Origin: Tolypothrix brevis GSE-NOS-MK-07-07A
Lineage (GTDB): Bacteria; Cyanobacteriota; Cyanobacteriia; Cyanobacteriales; Nostocaceae
NCBI GenBank assembly: GCA_019358985.1
Contig: JAHHIJ010000009.1
Coordinates: 1 to 64,000 of the forward strand
Direction of reading: 5' to 3'
Length of the DNA stretch: 64,000 nt
A program made the translations under genes and the position numbers. Within the stretch, counting starts at the first letter, position 1. Each line of letters opens with the position of its first letter. Under the pieces are notes generated by a model. That model did not search any database. It had not been told where the DNA came from and saw nothing but the letters and a program-made list of their open reading frames with translations. Below are positions 1 through 9,313 of the stretch, in pieces.

Positions 1-92
1 AACGGGTACGGATAAACCCCAGACTCTAGAACCTAAAAGACAACGAACGAGTAAGGTCAATCAGAGAGCGAACTACGAGGAATTGACGCTGT

Positions 93-449
93 TTGACTTC
101 GGTTGACTACGTTACTTGTGTATCCCTGGTATTTGAAAAATTGATGATTGATCCAGTACGCCGAGAGGTAACACTTAACACCCAACCAGTACTTTTAACT
201 GCTCTAGAATTTGACTTGTTGCATTTTTTAGCCAGCCATCCAGGTCGAGTTTGGCGACGAGCCGAACTCATCCAAGAGGTATGGGACTATGAATATGTCG
301 GCGACCAGCGGGTTGTGGATGTGCATATCGGTCAAATTCGCAAGAAGATTGAAGTCGATGCTAGTCAGCCAGCACTAATCCAGACTGTGCGTGGCGTAGG
401 ATATAAATTTGAATGTCCTACTCAGCCCCAGTCTGATATTAAGTCCTGA
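93..449 (+). CDS. OmpR-family response regulator, C-terminal DNA-binding domain (probably frameshifted)
   Basis: The product is a winged-helix effector domain: the ALEFDLLHFLASHPGRV helix, a recognition-helix region with VVDVHIGQIRKKI, and the wing hairpin TVRGVGYKFE that closes OmpR/PhoB regulators. No receiver domain is present in this frame. The frame is closed by TGA at 84-86, and the only starts are TTG codons. The reading frame from base 2 is open to 103 and has linker-like composition, so the receiver-linker part probably lies upstream in that frame, joined by a one-base slip near 87-103. A free-standing DNA-binding domain starting at TTG 93 is the alternative. The DNA target is unknown. 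Confidence 0.75.
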   Translation: MTSVDYVTCVSLVFEKLMIDPVRREVTLNTQPVLLTALEFDLLHFLASHPGRVWRRAELIQEVWDYEYVGDQRVVDVHIGQIRKKIEVDASQPALIQTVRGVGYKFECPTQPQSDIKS

Positions 450-969
450 GTCAAGAGTCTTGAGTTTTTTGACTCTTGACTTTTGAACCGAAAAAACGTG
501 AATTTCTTTGGTATCAACTGCTAAATTCACACAGCAAACGCCCAAAGATACGCCATTGAGGTATTTACAGTCACACAGTTTTGGGAAATTATTGATTTAA
601 AATTTAAACGGGGTGCGTCTAGCTTTTACAGTTGTTAACTGTCATTCAAGTAGATTTAGTTTCAATTTGAGCAATTGTCAGGTAAATTTGACTTGCTTCG
701 ATTACTGAACGCCATCGCACTTTGTATAAATTACTTCAAATTTTAAGAAAGATTGAGAGTTTTATATATAACATTTTCCTTTATTTGAGATAGGGTCGTC
801 AGTGGCAATGCAGGCGTTAACCGCTGTTAAGCGCCCTTGGAAACGATCGCCATCTGACTATACTCTAACCAAAAAAGAAACCTGAGGAAACCCGGTTAAC
901 AGCACCAAGAACGATGCTGAGGTGTTGTATCTTAGCTGTTTTTAGCCATCGCTCGCACTGTATTTTTAC
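450..969. other. Gene-free spacer with hairpins
   Basis: No convincing ORF is seen. At 454-485 is a 'gactcttgac'-type repeat. At 813-835 a hairpin pairs GGCGTTAAC with GTTAA(G)CGCC around a CGCT loop. Further on, AGCACC near 900-907 can pair with GGTGTT near 920. The segment could encode a small RNA or the 3' region of the minus-strand DUF2811 gene. Confidence 0.4.
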
Positions 970-1167
970 TTAACAATTGTGAAATAAAGTTTCCAAATAT
1001 ACGCGAGCCGTGCGGCGATCGTTATCTCCATTTTGCAGCAAAAACAATGACAGCGCCGCCGTTAATACTCGATTTTCATCCCAATCCGGATGTGATTCTA
1101 AGTAAATTTTGAGCGATTCGTGGAGCGTTTCCGGAATTTCTGTAAATATGCTAACCGTTGCGTTCAT
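970..1167 (-). CDS. DUF2811 family small protein
   Basis: This is a 65-residue protein with the conserved opening NATVSIFTEIPETLHESL, then HPDWDENRVLTAALSLFLLQNG. I recognise it as the cyanobacterial DUF2811 family. The short strand followed by two helices resembles a ribbon-helix-helix-like fold, but no function has been established and DNA binding is only inference. It stands alone, reading away from the MFS gene. The length is normal for the family. Confidence 0.75.
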   Translation of the reverse strand: MNATVSIFTEIPETLHESLKIYLESHPDWDENRVLTAALSLFLLQNGDNDRRTARVYLETLFHNC

Positions 1168-1522
1168 TTCTATTTTCCCCCTATCAGGTTAATCAATAAA
1201 GTACACGTTGCTAAGGGTATGAATAACACACCAGATGAATGCCTAACCAAGAATCACAAGGCAACAACTGGGTAACTTTACACAGATGCACTGCCGATTA
1301 CAAAAGCAAGCCGAATCATTGTGCGCTAAGAGGGGGTAGGTTTGTCAATGCTGCGAAATGTTACAAATCAGTTGCGCCAAACCAAATAACTACGAAATAA
1401 TCAGGCTTCTAGGCTATTATCTGTTACATTTTTTCATAAAAACTCAGTCTTTTAAGTCAAGTATCCCTAACACTAAAAAATTAAGCGATCATCATCAAGA
1501 GCCGATGAAATCGTAAAAAGAC

Positions 1523-1690
1523 TGTGGAAAACCTGTAAAATAGCTGTGGAAACTCTGTGGAATTAGGGAGGAAAATCAGCGTGAATGATAAGAATTACAA
1601 AAAAGACAATTTAGCCCCTTTGACAGATAAAAAATTATTTTTAATTTTTTAAACTTATAATCAACAAGCCCTACCCACAGAGTTATAGTT
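1523..1690. promoter_or_regulatory. DnaA-box-like cluster with AT-rich stretch
   Basis: Three DnaA-box-like 9-mers lie in a row: TGTGGAAAA (1523-1531, an exact reverse complement of TTTTCCACA), TGTGGAAAC (1545-1553) and TGTGGAATT (1556-1564). An inverted copy, CCCACAGAGT, follows near 1675-1684. Between them is a very AT-rich run (about 1627-1665). This arrangement of boxes beside an unwinding-type element resembles an origin or a DnaA-controlled promoter for the MFS gene. No dnaA or dnaN is nearby. The rest of the spacer (1168-1522) shows nothing else I can assign. Confidence 0.4.
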
Positions 1691-2966
1691 GAAATTTCCG
1701 CCCAAGTTCCAGTTCCCATCGTGGTTTTTGCCGATTCATCCCCAAGTTTGGATTTTGGCAGTTGGTAGGCTTATGTTGGAAATGGGCACAGGCTTTACCC
1801 TGTTTTATGCGCCCATATATTTTGTTAACAAAGTCGGTTTATCTACAACCGCTGTGGGTTTTGCCTTGGGTAGCGCGTCGATTTCTGGTATCGCAGGCAG
1901 AATTTTAGGTGGTATTGGTGTTGATTCTCCATCGTGGGGACGCAGACGCACATTGTTGTTTTCAGCAGCAATTTCGGCAATTGGTTCTTTAGTATTATCT
2001 GCAAGCCACAATTTTACTACTTTGGTAATTGGTAACTTAATTACAGGCTTCGGTTTGGGTTTATACTGGCCCGCAAATGAAGCCGTTGTTGCCGACTTGA
2101 CACCAACTGAAAATCGCCGTGAAGCTTATGCGATTACGCGACTGGCAGATAACCTCGGTTTGGGGATGGGAATTGTCTTAGGTGGTGTTTTGGTGACGAC
2201 TACTGGCAGTTATCGATCGCTATTTATTATTGATGCGATTTCTTTTATTGTATTTTTTGCAGTAATTTATCTGGCGATCGCGGAAACTCGTCAACCAGAT
2301 ATGAGACAATCACAGAAGACGCAACATATCGCTTCAAGTTGGATGTCAGCATTAAGCGATCGCCCTTTTTTGGTCTACATTGCCATTAATATCATCTTCA
2401 CCACCTACATTTCCCAACTGCACAGCACCATCCCCATCTACTTTAAAAACTTTGTGTCAGTTGGGAACTCAGGACAAGGATTTTCGGAAACTACAATTAG
2501 TGCGCTTTTCGCACTGCATTTAGCGATCGCTATTCTCTCACAGATACCCCTAGCCCGTATCTTAAAACGCTTTTCTCACACAGTAGCGTTTACCTTTTCT
2601 TCCTTGTTCTGGGCAATTGGTTTCAGCTTCATCTGGGCTTGTGGCGTTACTAAAACCGATAATCTAATTTGGGCAGCTTTGGCATTGGCAGTATTTGCCG
2701 TTGCTATAACCTCCTACACCCCCTCAGCCTCTTCATTAGTCACCGACTTAGCCCCCCAATCTCAACGTGGCGTTTATTTATCCATCAATTCTTTGTGTTG
2801 GGCAATTGGCTACTTTATCGGTCCTCCTTTAGGGGGTTGGGCATTAGATCAACCGCGAATTATTAGCGATCGCTTTTGGTTAGGATTTTCCTTTAGTATT
2901 ATCATCATCCTTGCCATTTTGCAATATCTCAATCGAATTTTGCCTAATAATATAAAACAAGATTGA
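1689..2966 (+). CDS. MFS transporter
   Basis: This is a 425-residue integral membrane protein with about twelve hydrophobic segments and the MFS loop 2-3 motif GRILGGIGVDSPSWGRRRTL (roughly residues 75-95). A hydrophilic central loop at about 205-220 separates two six-helix halves, as expected for drug or metabolite exporters of the major facilitator superfamily. The substrate cannot be told. The listed start is TTG at 1689 with no clear ribosome-binding site, so the exact N-terminus is uncertain. The gene is monocistronic and is followed 10 bases later by a very long perfect hairpin. Confidence 0.85.
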   Translation: MKFPPKFQFPSWFLPIHPQVWILAVGRLMLEMGTGFTLFYAPIYFVNKVGLSTTAVGFALGSASISGIAGRILGGIGVDSPSWGRRRTLLFSAAISAIGSLVLSASHNFTTLVIGNLITGFGLGLYWPANEAVVADLTPTENRREAYAITRLADNLGLGMGIVLGGVLVTTTGSYRSLFIIDAISFIVFFAVIYLAIAETRQPDMRQSQKTQHIASSWMSALSDRPFLVYIAINIIFTTYISQLHSTIPIYFKNFVSVGNSGQGFSETTISALFALHLAIAILSQIPLARILKRFSHTVAFTFSSLFWAIGFSFIWACGVTKTDNLIWAALALAVFAVAITSYTPSASSLVTDLAPQSQRGVYLSINSLCWAIGYFIGPPLGGWALDQPRIISDRFWLGFSFSIIIILAILQYLNRILPNNIKQD

Positions 2967-2976
2967 CATACCCACC

Positions 2977-3019
2977 AACTGATGTAGAGACGTAGCATTG
3001 CTACGTCTCTACATCAGTT
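2977..3019. terminator. 21-bp perfect hairpin between MFS gene and hisIE
   Basis: AACTGATGTAGAGACGTAGC with one more A pairs perfectly with its reverse complement around a single T (2998). The core GTAGAGACGTAGC is a dispersed palindrome of this genome, also seen near 8026, 14416 and 35276. It probably ends the MFS transcript. There is no clear T-run, so it may act as a REP-type 3' stabiliser instead. Confidence 0.6.
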
Positions 3020-3183
3020 GTCTATTTTATCCTAACTTTCGCCTTTTTTCGGAGATGCTAAGTACAACGAGCGCGTTTTTTAACGCAAAGGAACGCGGAG
3101 GGAAGCGCAAAGTGACGCAGAGTTTTTTAAGAGGATTCGCTACAAAAAAAGCGAAATTCTGTACTAAGGGAAGGCAGTTCGTT

Positions 3184-3822
3184 CTATTTCCTTCTCTCCT
3201 GCAACTTCCGATAAACCGCCTTCAAATCAACATGATGATGAGCCAAAGCGACCAAAGTATGATATATCAAATCAGCAACTTCACCAGCGATCGCATCTGG
3301 TTCATCATCCTTACACGCCATCACCACCTCAGCAGATTCCTCGCCAATCTTTTTCAAAATCTTATTATCACCGCCAGCAAACAACTTACAAGTGTAAGAA
3401 CTTTCACTTGGGTTGTCACGGCGATCGCATATCACTTGAAACAATTGTGACAACGTATCGGCTGGTGGTGCAGTAATTGTCCCATCTACTTGATGAAAAC
3501 AACTCCGCTCTCCTGTATGGCAGGCAATATCTCCTAACTGCTCAACCCCAATTAAAAGAGCATCACTATCACAGTCATAACGGATACTTCGTACCTTTTG
3601 CAGATGTCCTGAAGTCGCTCCCTTGTTCCACAAATTATCACGCGATCGACTCCAAAACCAAGTTTCCCCAGTTTCTAAAGTTTTCTGCAACGACTCTCGA
3701 TTCATCCATGCCATCATCAAAACAGTACCATCCAGATAGTCCTGGACAATTGCGGGTACTAAACCCTTGTCATCGTAGCGAATTTTCTCAACAGGGACTG
3801 AATGGGAATCAATCGAAAACAT
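3184..3822 (-). CDS. hisIE: Bifunctional phosphoribosyl-AMP cyclohydrolase / phosphoribosyl-ATP pyrophosphatase HisIE
   Basis: The protein catalyses steps two and three of histidine biosynthesis in the cytoplasm. The N-terminal HisI half carries [22 protein letters not shown], the zinc-site region CDSDALL and the HTGERSCF motif. The C-terminal HisE half carries the MazG-like [16 protein letters not shown] helix and [10 protein letters not shown] chose the Met at 3822 ([13 protein letters not shown]) because other cyanobacterial HisIE proteins begin close to this point; the Met eight codons upstream adds a non-conserved stretch. The fused form is usual in cyanobacteria. It is not in a his operon here. 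Confidence 0.93.
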   Translation of the reverse strand: MFSIDSHSVPVEKIRYDDKGLVPAIVQDYLDGTVLMMAWMNRESLQKTLETGETWFWSRSRDNLWNKGATSGHLQKVRSIRYDCDSDALLIGVEQLGDIACHTGERSCFHQVDGTITAPPADTLSQLFQVICDRRDNPSESSYTCKLFAGGDNKILKKIGEESAEVVMACKDDEPDAIAGEVADLIYHTLVALAHHHVDLKAVYRKLQERRK

Positions 3823-3925
3823 ACCAGCTGCTGCAAATAAATGCAAAAATAACTTCTTGATTTACGATACCATTGTGGATGAAGCAGCTGGAGTAATTTT
3901 GGAAATTAAACTCTGTTATTTCATC

Positions 3926-4114
3926 TTAAACAACAACATTCCTGTTCATGGCAGACTGCATTTTGACAGCACTTAAAGCCACTTTATGAGCCTTTGTTGC
4001 TTCGCCATACCAGTGTAGAGCCGAGTTGAAAGCTGCCCGGTAAAGATCCTGATATGGCTCAGATAATCGAGTGCGAATATCTGAAGGCAAATCTTGATTC
4101 GATTTATATAACAT
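3926..4114 (-). CDS. ChaB family protein
   Basis: This 62-residue protein is similar to ChaB: MLYKSNQDLPSDIRTRL, then EPYQDLYRAAFNSALHWYG and the AHKVALSAVK core helix. ChaB was named as a regulator of the ChaA cation antiporter, but its biochemical role is not settled. AGGA lies eight bases before the ATG. It is divergent from hemL across a spacer of about 100 bases that must hold both promoters. Confidence 0.8.
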   Translation of the reverse strand: MLYKSNQDLPSDIRTRLSEPYQDLYRAAFNSALHWYGEATKAHKVALSAVKMQSAMNRNVVV

Positions 4115-4216
4115 ATTTTTATCCTGGTTCAGGTAATTTACTAATATAGAAGTTCTAAACAGTTATTACGCCTATCCTAAGATAGAGCTTTTTGTTTCCA
4201 CAGTTAGGAGAAAACC

Positions 4217-5515
4217 TTGGTAAATACCACCATTAAAACTACAAAATCAGAAGAAATCTTCGCGGCTGCTCAAAATTTAATGCCAGGAGGTGTCAGTTCT
4301 CCTGTGCGCGCTTTCAAATCCGTGGGTGGACAACCAATCGTCTTTGATCACGTTAAAGGCGCGTACATTTGGGATGTCGATGGCAATCAGTATATCGACT
4401 ATGTAGGCACTTGGGGACCAGCAATTTGCGGTCACGCTCATCCAGAAGTCATTGCTGCGCTCCATGAAGCCTTAGAAAAAGGCACAAGCTTCGGGGCACC
4501 GTCAGTACTAGAAAATGTACTGGCAGAAATGGTAATCGCTGCCGTCCCCAGCATCGAAATGGTAAGATTTGTTAATTCTGGCACAGAAGCTTGTATGTCA
4601 GTGCTGCGATTGATGCGGGCTTTTACTGGACGCGATAAAATCATCAAGTTTGAAGGCTGCTACCACGGTCATGCTGACATGTTCTTGGTGAAAGCAGGTT
4701 CAGGTGTTGCGACACTCGGCTTACCCGATTCCCCAGGAGTGCCGAAATCGACAACTGCCAACACTCTAAACGCGCCTTACAATGACTTACAAGCCGTCAA
4801 AACTTTGTTTGAAGAGAACCGCGATGAAATTGCTGGTGTCATTCTTGAGCCAGTCGTCGGCAATGCTGGATTTATTACTCCCGATGCAGGCTTCTTGGAA
4901 GGGTTACGAGAGCTTACCCACGAGCATAAGGCGTTATTGGTATTTGACGAGGTAATGACGGGCTTCCGTATTGCTTACGGTGGCGCTCAAGAGAAGTTTG
5001 GTATCACCCCGGATTTGACAACTTTGGGCAAAATCATCGGCGGTGGTTTGCCAGTCGGAGCTTACGGAGGTCGCCAGGATATCATGTCAATGGTTGCTCC
5101 TGCAGGTTCGATGTATCAAGCCGGAACGCTTTCTGGTAATCCTTTGGCGATGACTGCTGGGATTAAGACACTGGAATTGCTGCAAAAACCAGGCACTTAC
5201 GAGTATCTTGACCAAATCACCAAGAAGCTAGCTTCCGGGTTGCTGCAAATTGCGACTGAAACTGGTCACGCCACTTGTGGGGGACAAATTAGCGCCATGT
5301 TCGGCTTATTCTTTACCGAAGGACCAGTCCATAACTACGAAGATGCGAAAAAGTCGGATACAGCCAAGTTTGGGCGCTTCCATCGCGGTATGTTAGAGCG
5401 GGGTGTTTACTTAGCACCGTCTCAGTTTGAGGCTGGGTTTACTTCGTTTGCTCACACCGAAGAAGATATTGAGCGGACTTTGGCATCTGCACGCGATGTC
5501 ATGTCTAGTTTGTAA
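4217..5515 (+). CDS. hemL: Glutamate-1-semialdehyde 2,1-aminomutase
   Basis: HemL converts glutamate-1-semialdehyde to 5-aminolevulinate, the last step of the C5 route to haem, chlorophyll and bilins. The 432-residue length is standard. The sequence shows [17 protein letters not shown] near the N-terminus, the cofactor-phosphate region NSGTEA, the FDEVMTGFR motif, and the PLP-binding Lys272 in [17 protein letters not shown]. Translation starts at TTG 4217, with AGGAG at 4206-4210. The gene is single, with its own terminator, and supplies the same tetrapyrrole pathway as chlL/chlN further along. Confidence 0.97.
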   Translation: MVNTTIKTTKSEEIFAAAQNLMPGGVSSPVRAFKSVGGQPIVFDHVKGAYIWDVDGNQYIDYVGTWGPAICGHAHPEVIAALHEALEKGTSFGAPSVLENVLAEMVIAAVPSIEMVRFVNSGTEACMSVLRLMRAFTGRDKIIKFEGCYHGHADMFLVKAGSGVATLGLPDSPGVPKSTTANTLNAPYNDLQAVKTLFEENRDEIAGVILEPVVGNAGFITPDAGFLEGLRELTHEHKALLVFDEVMTGFRIAYGGAQEKFGITPDLTTLGKIIGGGLPVGAYGGRQDIMSMVAPAGSMYQAGTLSGNPLAMTAGIKTLELLQKPGTYEYLDQITKKLASGLLQIATETGHATCGGQISAMFGLFFTEGPVHNYEDAKKSDTAKFGRFHRGMLERGVYLAPSQFEAGFTSFAHTEEDIERTLASARDVMSSL

Positions 5516-5583
5516 GTTAGGTATTGGGGACTGGGGACTGGGGACTAGTACCGCTTCGCGGAAGTCAAAATTCAAAATTCAAA

Positions 5584-5621
5584 AGTCAAAAAGCTTGAAA
5601 TACAAGGTTTTTGGCTTTTTT
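5584..5621 (+). terminator. Rho-independent terminator of hemL
   Basis: AGTCAAAAAGCTTG pairs with CAAGGTTTTTGGCT (one G-T and one mismatch) across AAATA and is followed by a run of T. It lies 70 bases after the hemL stop. Just before it (about 5525-5547) is a tandem repeat of 'ggggactg' units. Confidence 0.65.
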
Positions 5622-5721
5622 GAATGGTAGCTTTATTTACGCCGTGCTGTACTAGGAAAGAGATTATTTACATAAATTCGTTTTTTCCTCCTTCCCCTTG
5701 TCCTCAGTAGCCAGTCACTTT

Positions 5722-5883
5722 TTAACAGCCACAACCATTGTGACCGCAGCCTTTCATGGTTTTGTGACCTTCAGCGCAAGCTTCCGAGCAATAAGATTTA
5801 TCGTCCTTTTTAATCGAATCCTCGATGTGAACGACACACAGGCAAGAAGGACAAGCACATTTCATTTGGGTTACAGTTGCCAT
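5722..5883 (-). CDS. smtA: Cyanobacterial metallothionein (SmtA/BmtA type)
   Basis: This 53-residue cysteine-rich protein begins MATVTQMKCACPSCLC and has nine cysteines. The N-terminal cluster is CACPSCLC, the central part is YCSEACAEGH, and the C-terminus is GCGHNGCGC, with the two histidines typical of SmtA that complete the Zn4Cys9His2 cluster. It sequesters zinc and cadmium in the cytoplasm. GGAGG precedes the ATG by seven bases. Upstream is a palindrome matching the ArsR/SmtB operator class. No smtB gene is adjacent, unlike the divergent smtA-smtB pair known from Synechococcus. At 53 codons it is easily missed by length cut-offs. Confidence 0.95.
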   Translation of the reverse strand: MATVTQMKCACPSCLCVVHIEDSIKKDDKSYCSEACAEGHKTMKGCGHNGCGC

Positions 5884-5916
5884 AATTTTTCCTCCGAATA
5901 CTCAAACTAATATAAC

Positions 5917-5936
5917 ACATGAACAGACGTTCATGT
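5917..5936. promoter_or_regulatory. SmtB/ArsR-type metal-responsive operator
   Basis: The perfect inverted repeat ACATGAAC-AGAC-GTTCATGT lies 34 bases upstream of the metallothionein start. It matches the known ATGAACA-type half-sites of SmtB-family repressors in smtA and ziaA promoters. It probably overlaps the promoter so that metal release of the repressor induces the gene. Confidence 0.75.
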
Positions 5937-6366
5937 ATACAGAAATATAATTTAACCTTACTGAAGCGATAAATTGATTTTGAGGCTCATTCGCCAGTAT
6001 AAATTGAGTTGTTTATTCTTGCTTTAAGAAAAAACTCTCTAAAAATAAAATATTTTCTTTTCTTTAATATGTAAAATCACTTGTGAAAAAAAAATAATTA
6101 ATACTAAATACAAAAAATTGTTCACGGAACTAAAGTTTTTAGGTCATAATTATTCGGGTTTAAACCAAACCGAAAAAGTAGCCGTGAGGTTGAGTATAGT
6201 AGATTTTGATGGGTTTATGATTGCTTTACGTAAGCAGGTGGCTAACTTTAGCAACTCTTCAAAGGATTTACCGCAAAAATGACCTAACAAAAGTAGATTT
6301 TTGTTTAAATAATGAAAAGAGAGTTTAATGGTTCCCCTAATTATTCGTGCAGCGAGTTAACAGTGC
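5937..6366. other. AT-rich spacer before the kinase gene
   Basis: No ORF or repeat is recognised beyond homopolymer-rich DNA around 6040-6120. The kinase promoter must lie here, but I cannot point to defined boxes. Confidence 0.3.
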
Positions 6367-7983
6367 ATGAGCTACTGCTTAAATCCGATTTGTCCCAGTC
6401 CAGAAAATTTGGCATACAGCCAAAGGTGTCAGTCTTGTGGCTCGCGACTACGGTTGCGCGATCGCTATCGTGTGATCAAACCATTAGGTCAAGGTGGTTT
6501 TGGTGCAACTTTTCTAGCCCAAGATGAAGTCTTACCAGGTGAACCAAGTTGTGTAATCAAGCAACTACGTCCTTCAGCAACCGCACCACACATTTTACAA
6601 ATGGCACGGGAACTGTTTGAGCGAGAAGCGAGAACTCTAGGCAAAATTGGCAATCATCCCCAAGTACCTCGGCTCCTAGACTATTTTGAAGATCATGAAC
6701 AATTCTACTTAGTCCAGGAATACATCAGTGGCGCTACCCTTCAGCAGGAGGTGAAACGCGACGGAGTTTTGAGCGAAGCCGGAATCAAGCAATTCTTAAG
6801 CGAGATGCTGCCATTGCTACAATACATCCACGACCGAAGGGTGATTCACCGCGATATCAAGCCAGCCAACTTGATTCGCCGCGATCAAGATGTCAGATTA
6901 GTTCTGATTGACTTTGGAGCCGTGAAAAACGAAGTCAGTCAAGTTACAAACCAATCCGACCAAACAGCATTAACTGCATACGCAATTGGCACTCCTGGTT
7001 TTGCCCCTCCAGAGCAAATGGCTATGCGTCCAGTTTACGCTAGTGATATTTACGCACTGGGAGTAACATGCATTTATCTGCTGACTGGCAAATCTCCTAG
7101 AGATTTGAATTACAATCCCACAACCGGGGAAATGATGTGGGAACAGCTTGTACAAGTAAGCGCTCACTTAACACAAGTGCTGCGAAAAATGCTCGAAGTC
7201 TCAGTACGCAATCGCTATCAGTCAGCGTCAGAAGTACTCAGAGCATTAGAGATGGAACCATACTTGGAGAGTTTGGCACAAAGTATGGTTGCTCAATCTT
7301 CTGTAAGCGTGAAAGAACGAACTTCTCTAACACGTAACCACTTGGAGGATTCTGGTGTATATTGCAGCAATGCTTCTAGCCCTTCTTCTAGTGCAGGGGT
7401 TCAGCAGATAGCAGCAGCAATTCGTGCAAGACGAGCCAAAGCCGCAGAAGGAGCGGCTTTACAAGTTCCAGGAATACGCCAAGGAGTTCTTAGCACAAAA
7501 TCAACTACTTTGGCAAGCAGCAGCACTTCTCATCAAAATACTAAAGTTACTCGTAAATTAGATACTCAAAGTTTATTAACGGCTTATGTTAAAGGAAGAC
7601 GAGATTTTGCCCAACACAATTTGAATCTACTCAATTTGCAAGGAGCAGAATTATCAGGAACGAATTTCCATTCCTCTCAATTGGAGAAAACCAACCTCCA
7701 AGGAGCTAATCTCCACAGCAGTGACTTTGGCAGAAGCTCTCTGAACCGTGCGAATCTCAGGGACGCTAATTTGAGCAAGGCTTACTTTAGTCATGCGGAT
7801 TTAGAAGCAGCAGATTTGCGAGGTGCAGACCTTAGCTATGCTTATCTTAATAATGCCAATCTCCGAGGTGCTAATCTGTGTGGCGCTAATTTAACTGGTG
7901 CGAAAATTTCTGAGGAGCAGCTGGCACTAGCTAAGACTAATTGGATGACTGTACGTCCCAATGGGAAACGAGGCTTGTTGTAA
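6367..7983 (+). CDS. Zinc-ribbon, Ser/Thr protein kinase, pentapeptide-repeat protein
   Basis: This 538-residue protein opens with a four-cysteine zinc ribbon (C4, C9, C21, C24). A Hanks-type kinase follows, with glycine loop LGQGGFGATF, catalytic HRDIKPANL, DFGAVK and the activation-segment GTPGFAPPEQ. After a low-complexity linker, residues about 415-520 form pentapeptide repeats of the A(N/D)LxG kind, a beta-helix usually used for protein binding. Kinases of this arrangement are common in filamentous cyanobacteria; the substrates are unknown. No transmembrane segment is visible, so it is probably cytoplasmic. The start ATG at 6367 leads directly into the ribbon. Confidence 0.92.
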   Translation: MSYCLNPICPSPENLAYSQRCQSCGSRLRLRDRYRVIKPLGQGGFGATFLAQDEVLPGEPSCVIKQLRPSATAPHILQMARELFEREARTLGKIGNHPQVPRLLDYFEDHEQFYLVQEYISGATLQQEVKRDGVLSEAGIKQFLSEMLPLLQYIHDRRVIHRDIKPANLIRRDQDVRLVLIDFGAVKNEVSQVTNQSDQTALTAYAIGTPGFAPPEQMAMRPVYASDIYALGVTCIYLLTGKSPRDLNYNPTTGEMMWEQLVQVSAHLTQVLRKMLEVSVRNRYQSASEVLRALEMEPYLESLAQSMVAQSSVSVKERTSLTRNHLEDSGVYCSNASSPSSSAGVQQIAAAIRARRAKAAEGAALQVPGIRQGVLSTKSTTLASSSTSHQNTKVTRKLDTQSLLTAYVKGRRDFAQHNLNLLNLQGAELSGTNFHSSQLEKTNLQGANLHSSDFGRSSLNRANLRDANLSKAYFSHADLEAADLRGADLSYAYLNNANLRGANLCGANLTGAKISEEQLALAKTNWMTVRPNGKRGLL

Positions 7984-8025
7984 TTTCAGGAAGTATATAT
8001 ATAAAACTAAAACCCCTCTCCTTGT

Positions 8026-8045
8026 AGAGACGTAGCTACGTCTCT
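8026..8045. repeat. Dispersed GTAGAGACGTAGC palindrome
   Basis: AGAGACGTAGCTACGTCTCT is a perfect 20-base palindrome downstream of the kinase gene. It belongs to the same family as the hairpin at 2977-3019. Confidence 0.7.
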
Positions 8046-8101
8046 TTATGTGCAGATTACCGCTAATTACTCTATATTTCAACTATTGTTCTCGTTTCTA
8101 A

Positions 8102-8178
8102 GGCAGGTTAGAACCTGCCCCATCGCCTTTCATTTCCGCATCTTAGCCACGGAGCTTTCATGCTCCCGTCTCTTTTTT
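8102..8178 (+). terminator. Two hairpins between the convergent kinase and recA genes
   Basis: GGCAGGTT-AG-AACCTGCC (8102-8119) is a perfect hairpin. ACGGAGC-tttcat-GCTCCCGT (8149-8169) is followed by CTC and a run of six T, the form of a plus-strand rho-independent terminator for the kinase transcript. It also lies just beyond the recA stop codon. Confidence 0.65.
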
Positions 8179-8185
8179 GTAAGTT

Positions 8186-9262
8186 TTATTCTTCTAATTC
8201 TTCCACTTCATCCTCTTCGCCTTCGTCTGCCTTCTTCACAGAATTAGCCGAAACCACAGCCCCCATTTCTAGCTTTTCACGAACCTGCTTCTTAATTTGT
8301 TCAGCAAATTCCGCCTTTTCTTCTAAGTACTTGATGGCGTTGTCTCGACCTTGAGAGATGTTGTCACCGTTGTAGCTATACCATGCTCCCTTGCGAACCA
8401 AGACACCAGTTTCTTCTGCTATGTCAACAATGCAACCTATGGTAGAAATGCCTTTACCAAAAATAATGTCAAATTCTGCGATTCTAAAAGGCGGCGCTAC
8501 TTTGTTTTTAGCAACTTTGACTTTGACGCGGTTGCCAAATTCCTCTGTGCCTTTTTTCAAGGTTTGAATTCGACGAATATCCAAACGCACGGAAGCGTAA
8601 AACTTTAAGGCATTACCGCCAGTAGTAGTTTCTGGGCTACCGTAGGTGACACCGATTTTTTGCCGCAGCTGGTTGATGAAAATTACTGTGCAACCTGATT
8701 TACCGATATTACCAGTAATTTTACGTAGGGCTTGGCTCATCAGTCTTGCTTGCAGACCAACGTGAATATCTCCCATTTCGCCTTCAATTTCAGCGCGGGG
8801 AACCAATGCTGCTACTGAGTCGATAACTACAATGTCAACAGCAGCGGAGCGAACGAGTTGGTCAACAATTTCTAAAGCAGATTCTCCGGTATCAGGTTGA
8901 GAAATCAGCAAGTTGTCAATATCAACACCCAATGCCGCAGCATAAGTGGGGTCTAGGGCGTGTTCTGCATCAACATAAGCGGCGATGCCGCCTTCTCTTT
9001 GCACTTCGGCGACTGCGTGTAGCGCTACCGTTGTCTTGCCAGAACTTTCTGGTCCATAAATCTCAATTACCCGTCCCTTGGGTAAACCGCCGCCCAATGC
9101 TAGATCCAGGGTGAGCGCTCCACTGGAAATCGTCTCCACACGCATTCTGGTAGCATCGCCCAGACGCATGATTGCTCCTTTACCAAAGCTACGCTCAATT
9201 TGGGTGAGTACCATGCTGAGGGCTTTTTGCTTCCCTGCATTATCAGTGGTGTTAGTAGCCAT
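8186..9262 (-). CDS. recA: Recombinase RecA
   Basis: RecA forms the ATP-dependent filament on single-stranded DNA for homologous recombination and SOS signalling. The Walker A motif GPESSGKT is at residues 70-77. The core region [35 protein letters not shown] and the L2 region with [12 protein letters not shown] are intact. The C-terminus is strongly acidic (about residues 345-358). The 358-residue length is normal. A LexA-type operator lies 52 bases upstream. It is convergent with the kinase gene. Confidence 0.98.
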   Translation of the reverse strand: MATNTTDNAGKQKALSMVLTQIERSFGKGAIMRLGDATRMRVETISSGALTLDLALGGGLPKGRVIEIYGPESSGKTTVALHAVAEVQREGGIAAYVDAEHALDPTYAAALGVDIDNLLISQPDTGESALEIVDQLVRSAAVDIVVIDSVAALVPRAEIEGEMGDIHVGLQARLMSQALRKITGNIGKSGCTVIFINQLRQKIGVTYGSPETTTGGNALKFYASVRLDIRRIQTLKKGTEEFGNRVKVKVAKNKVAPPFRIAEFDIIFGKGISTIGCIVDIAEETGVLVRKGAWYSYNGDNISQGRDNAIKYLEEKAEFAEQIKKQVREKLEMGAVVSANSVKKADEGEEDEVEELEE

Positions 9263-9313
9263 TTCTGCCTCTAAATAATATATGGATTTTAAGGAGTCTA
9301 AATTGGAAATGAA

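Noticed and set aside
2998-3450. 150-codon plus-strand ORF over hisIE
   Set aside because: It runs antisense through the hisIE gene and a dispersed repeat, and its translation resembles no protein.
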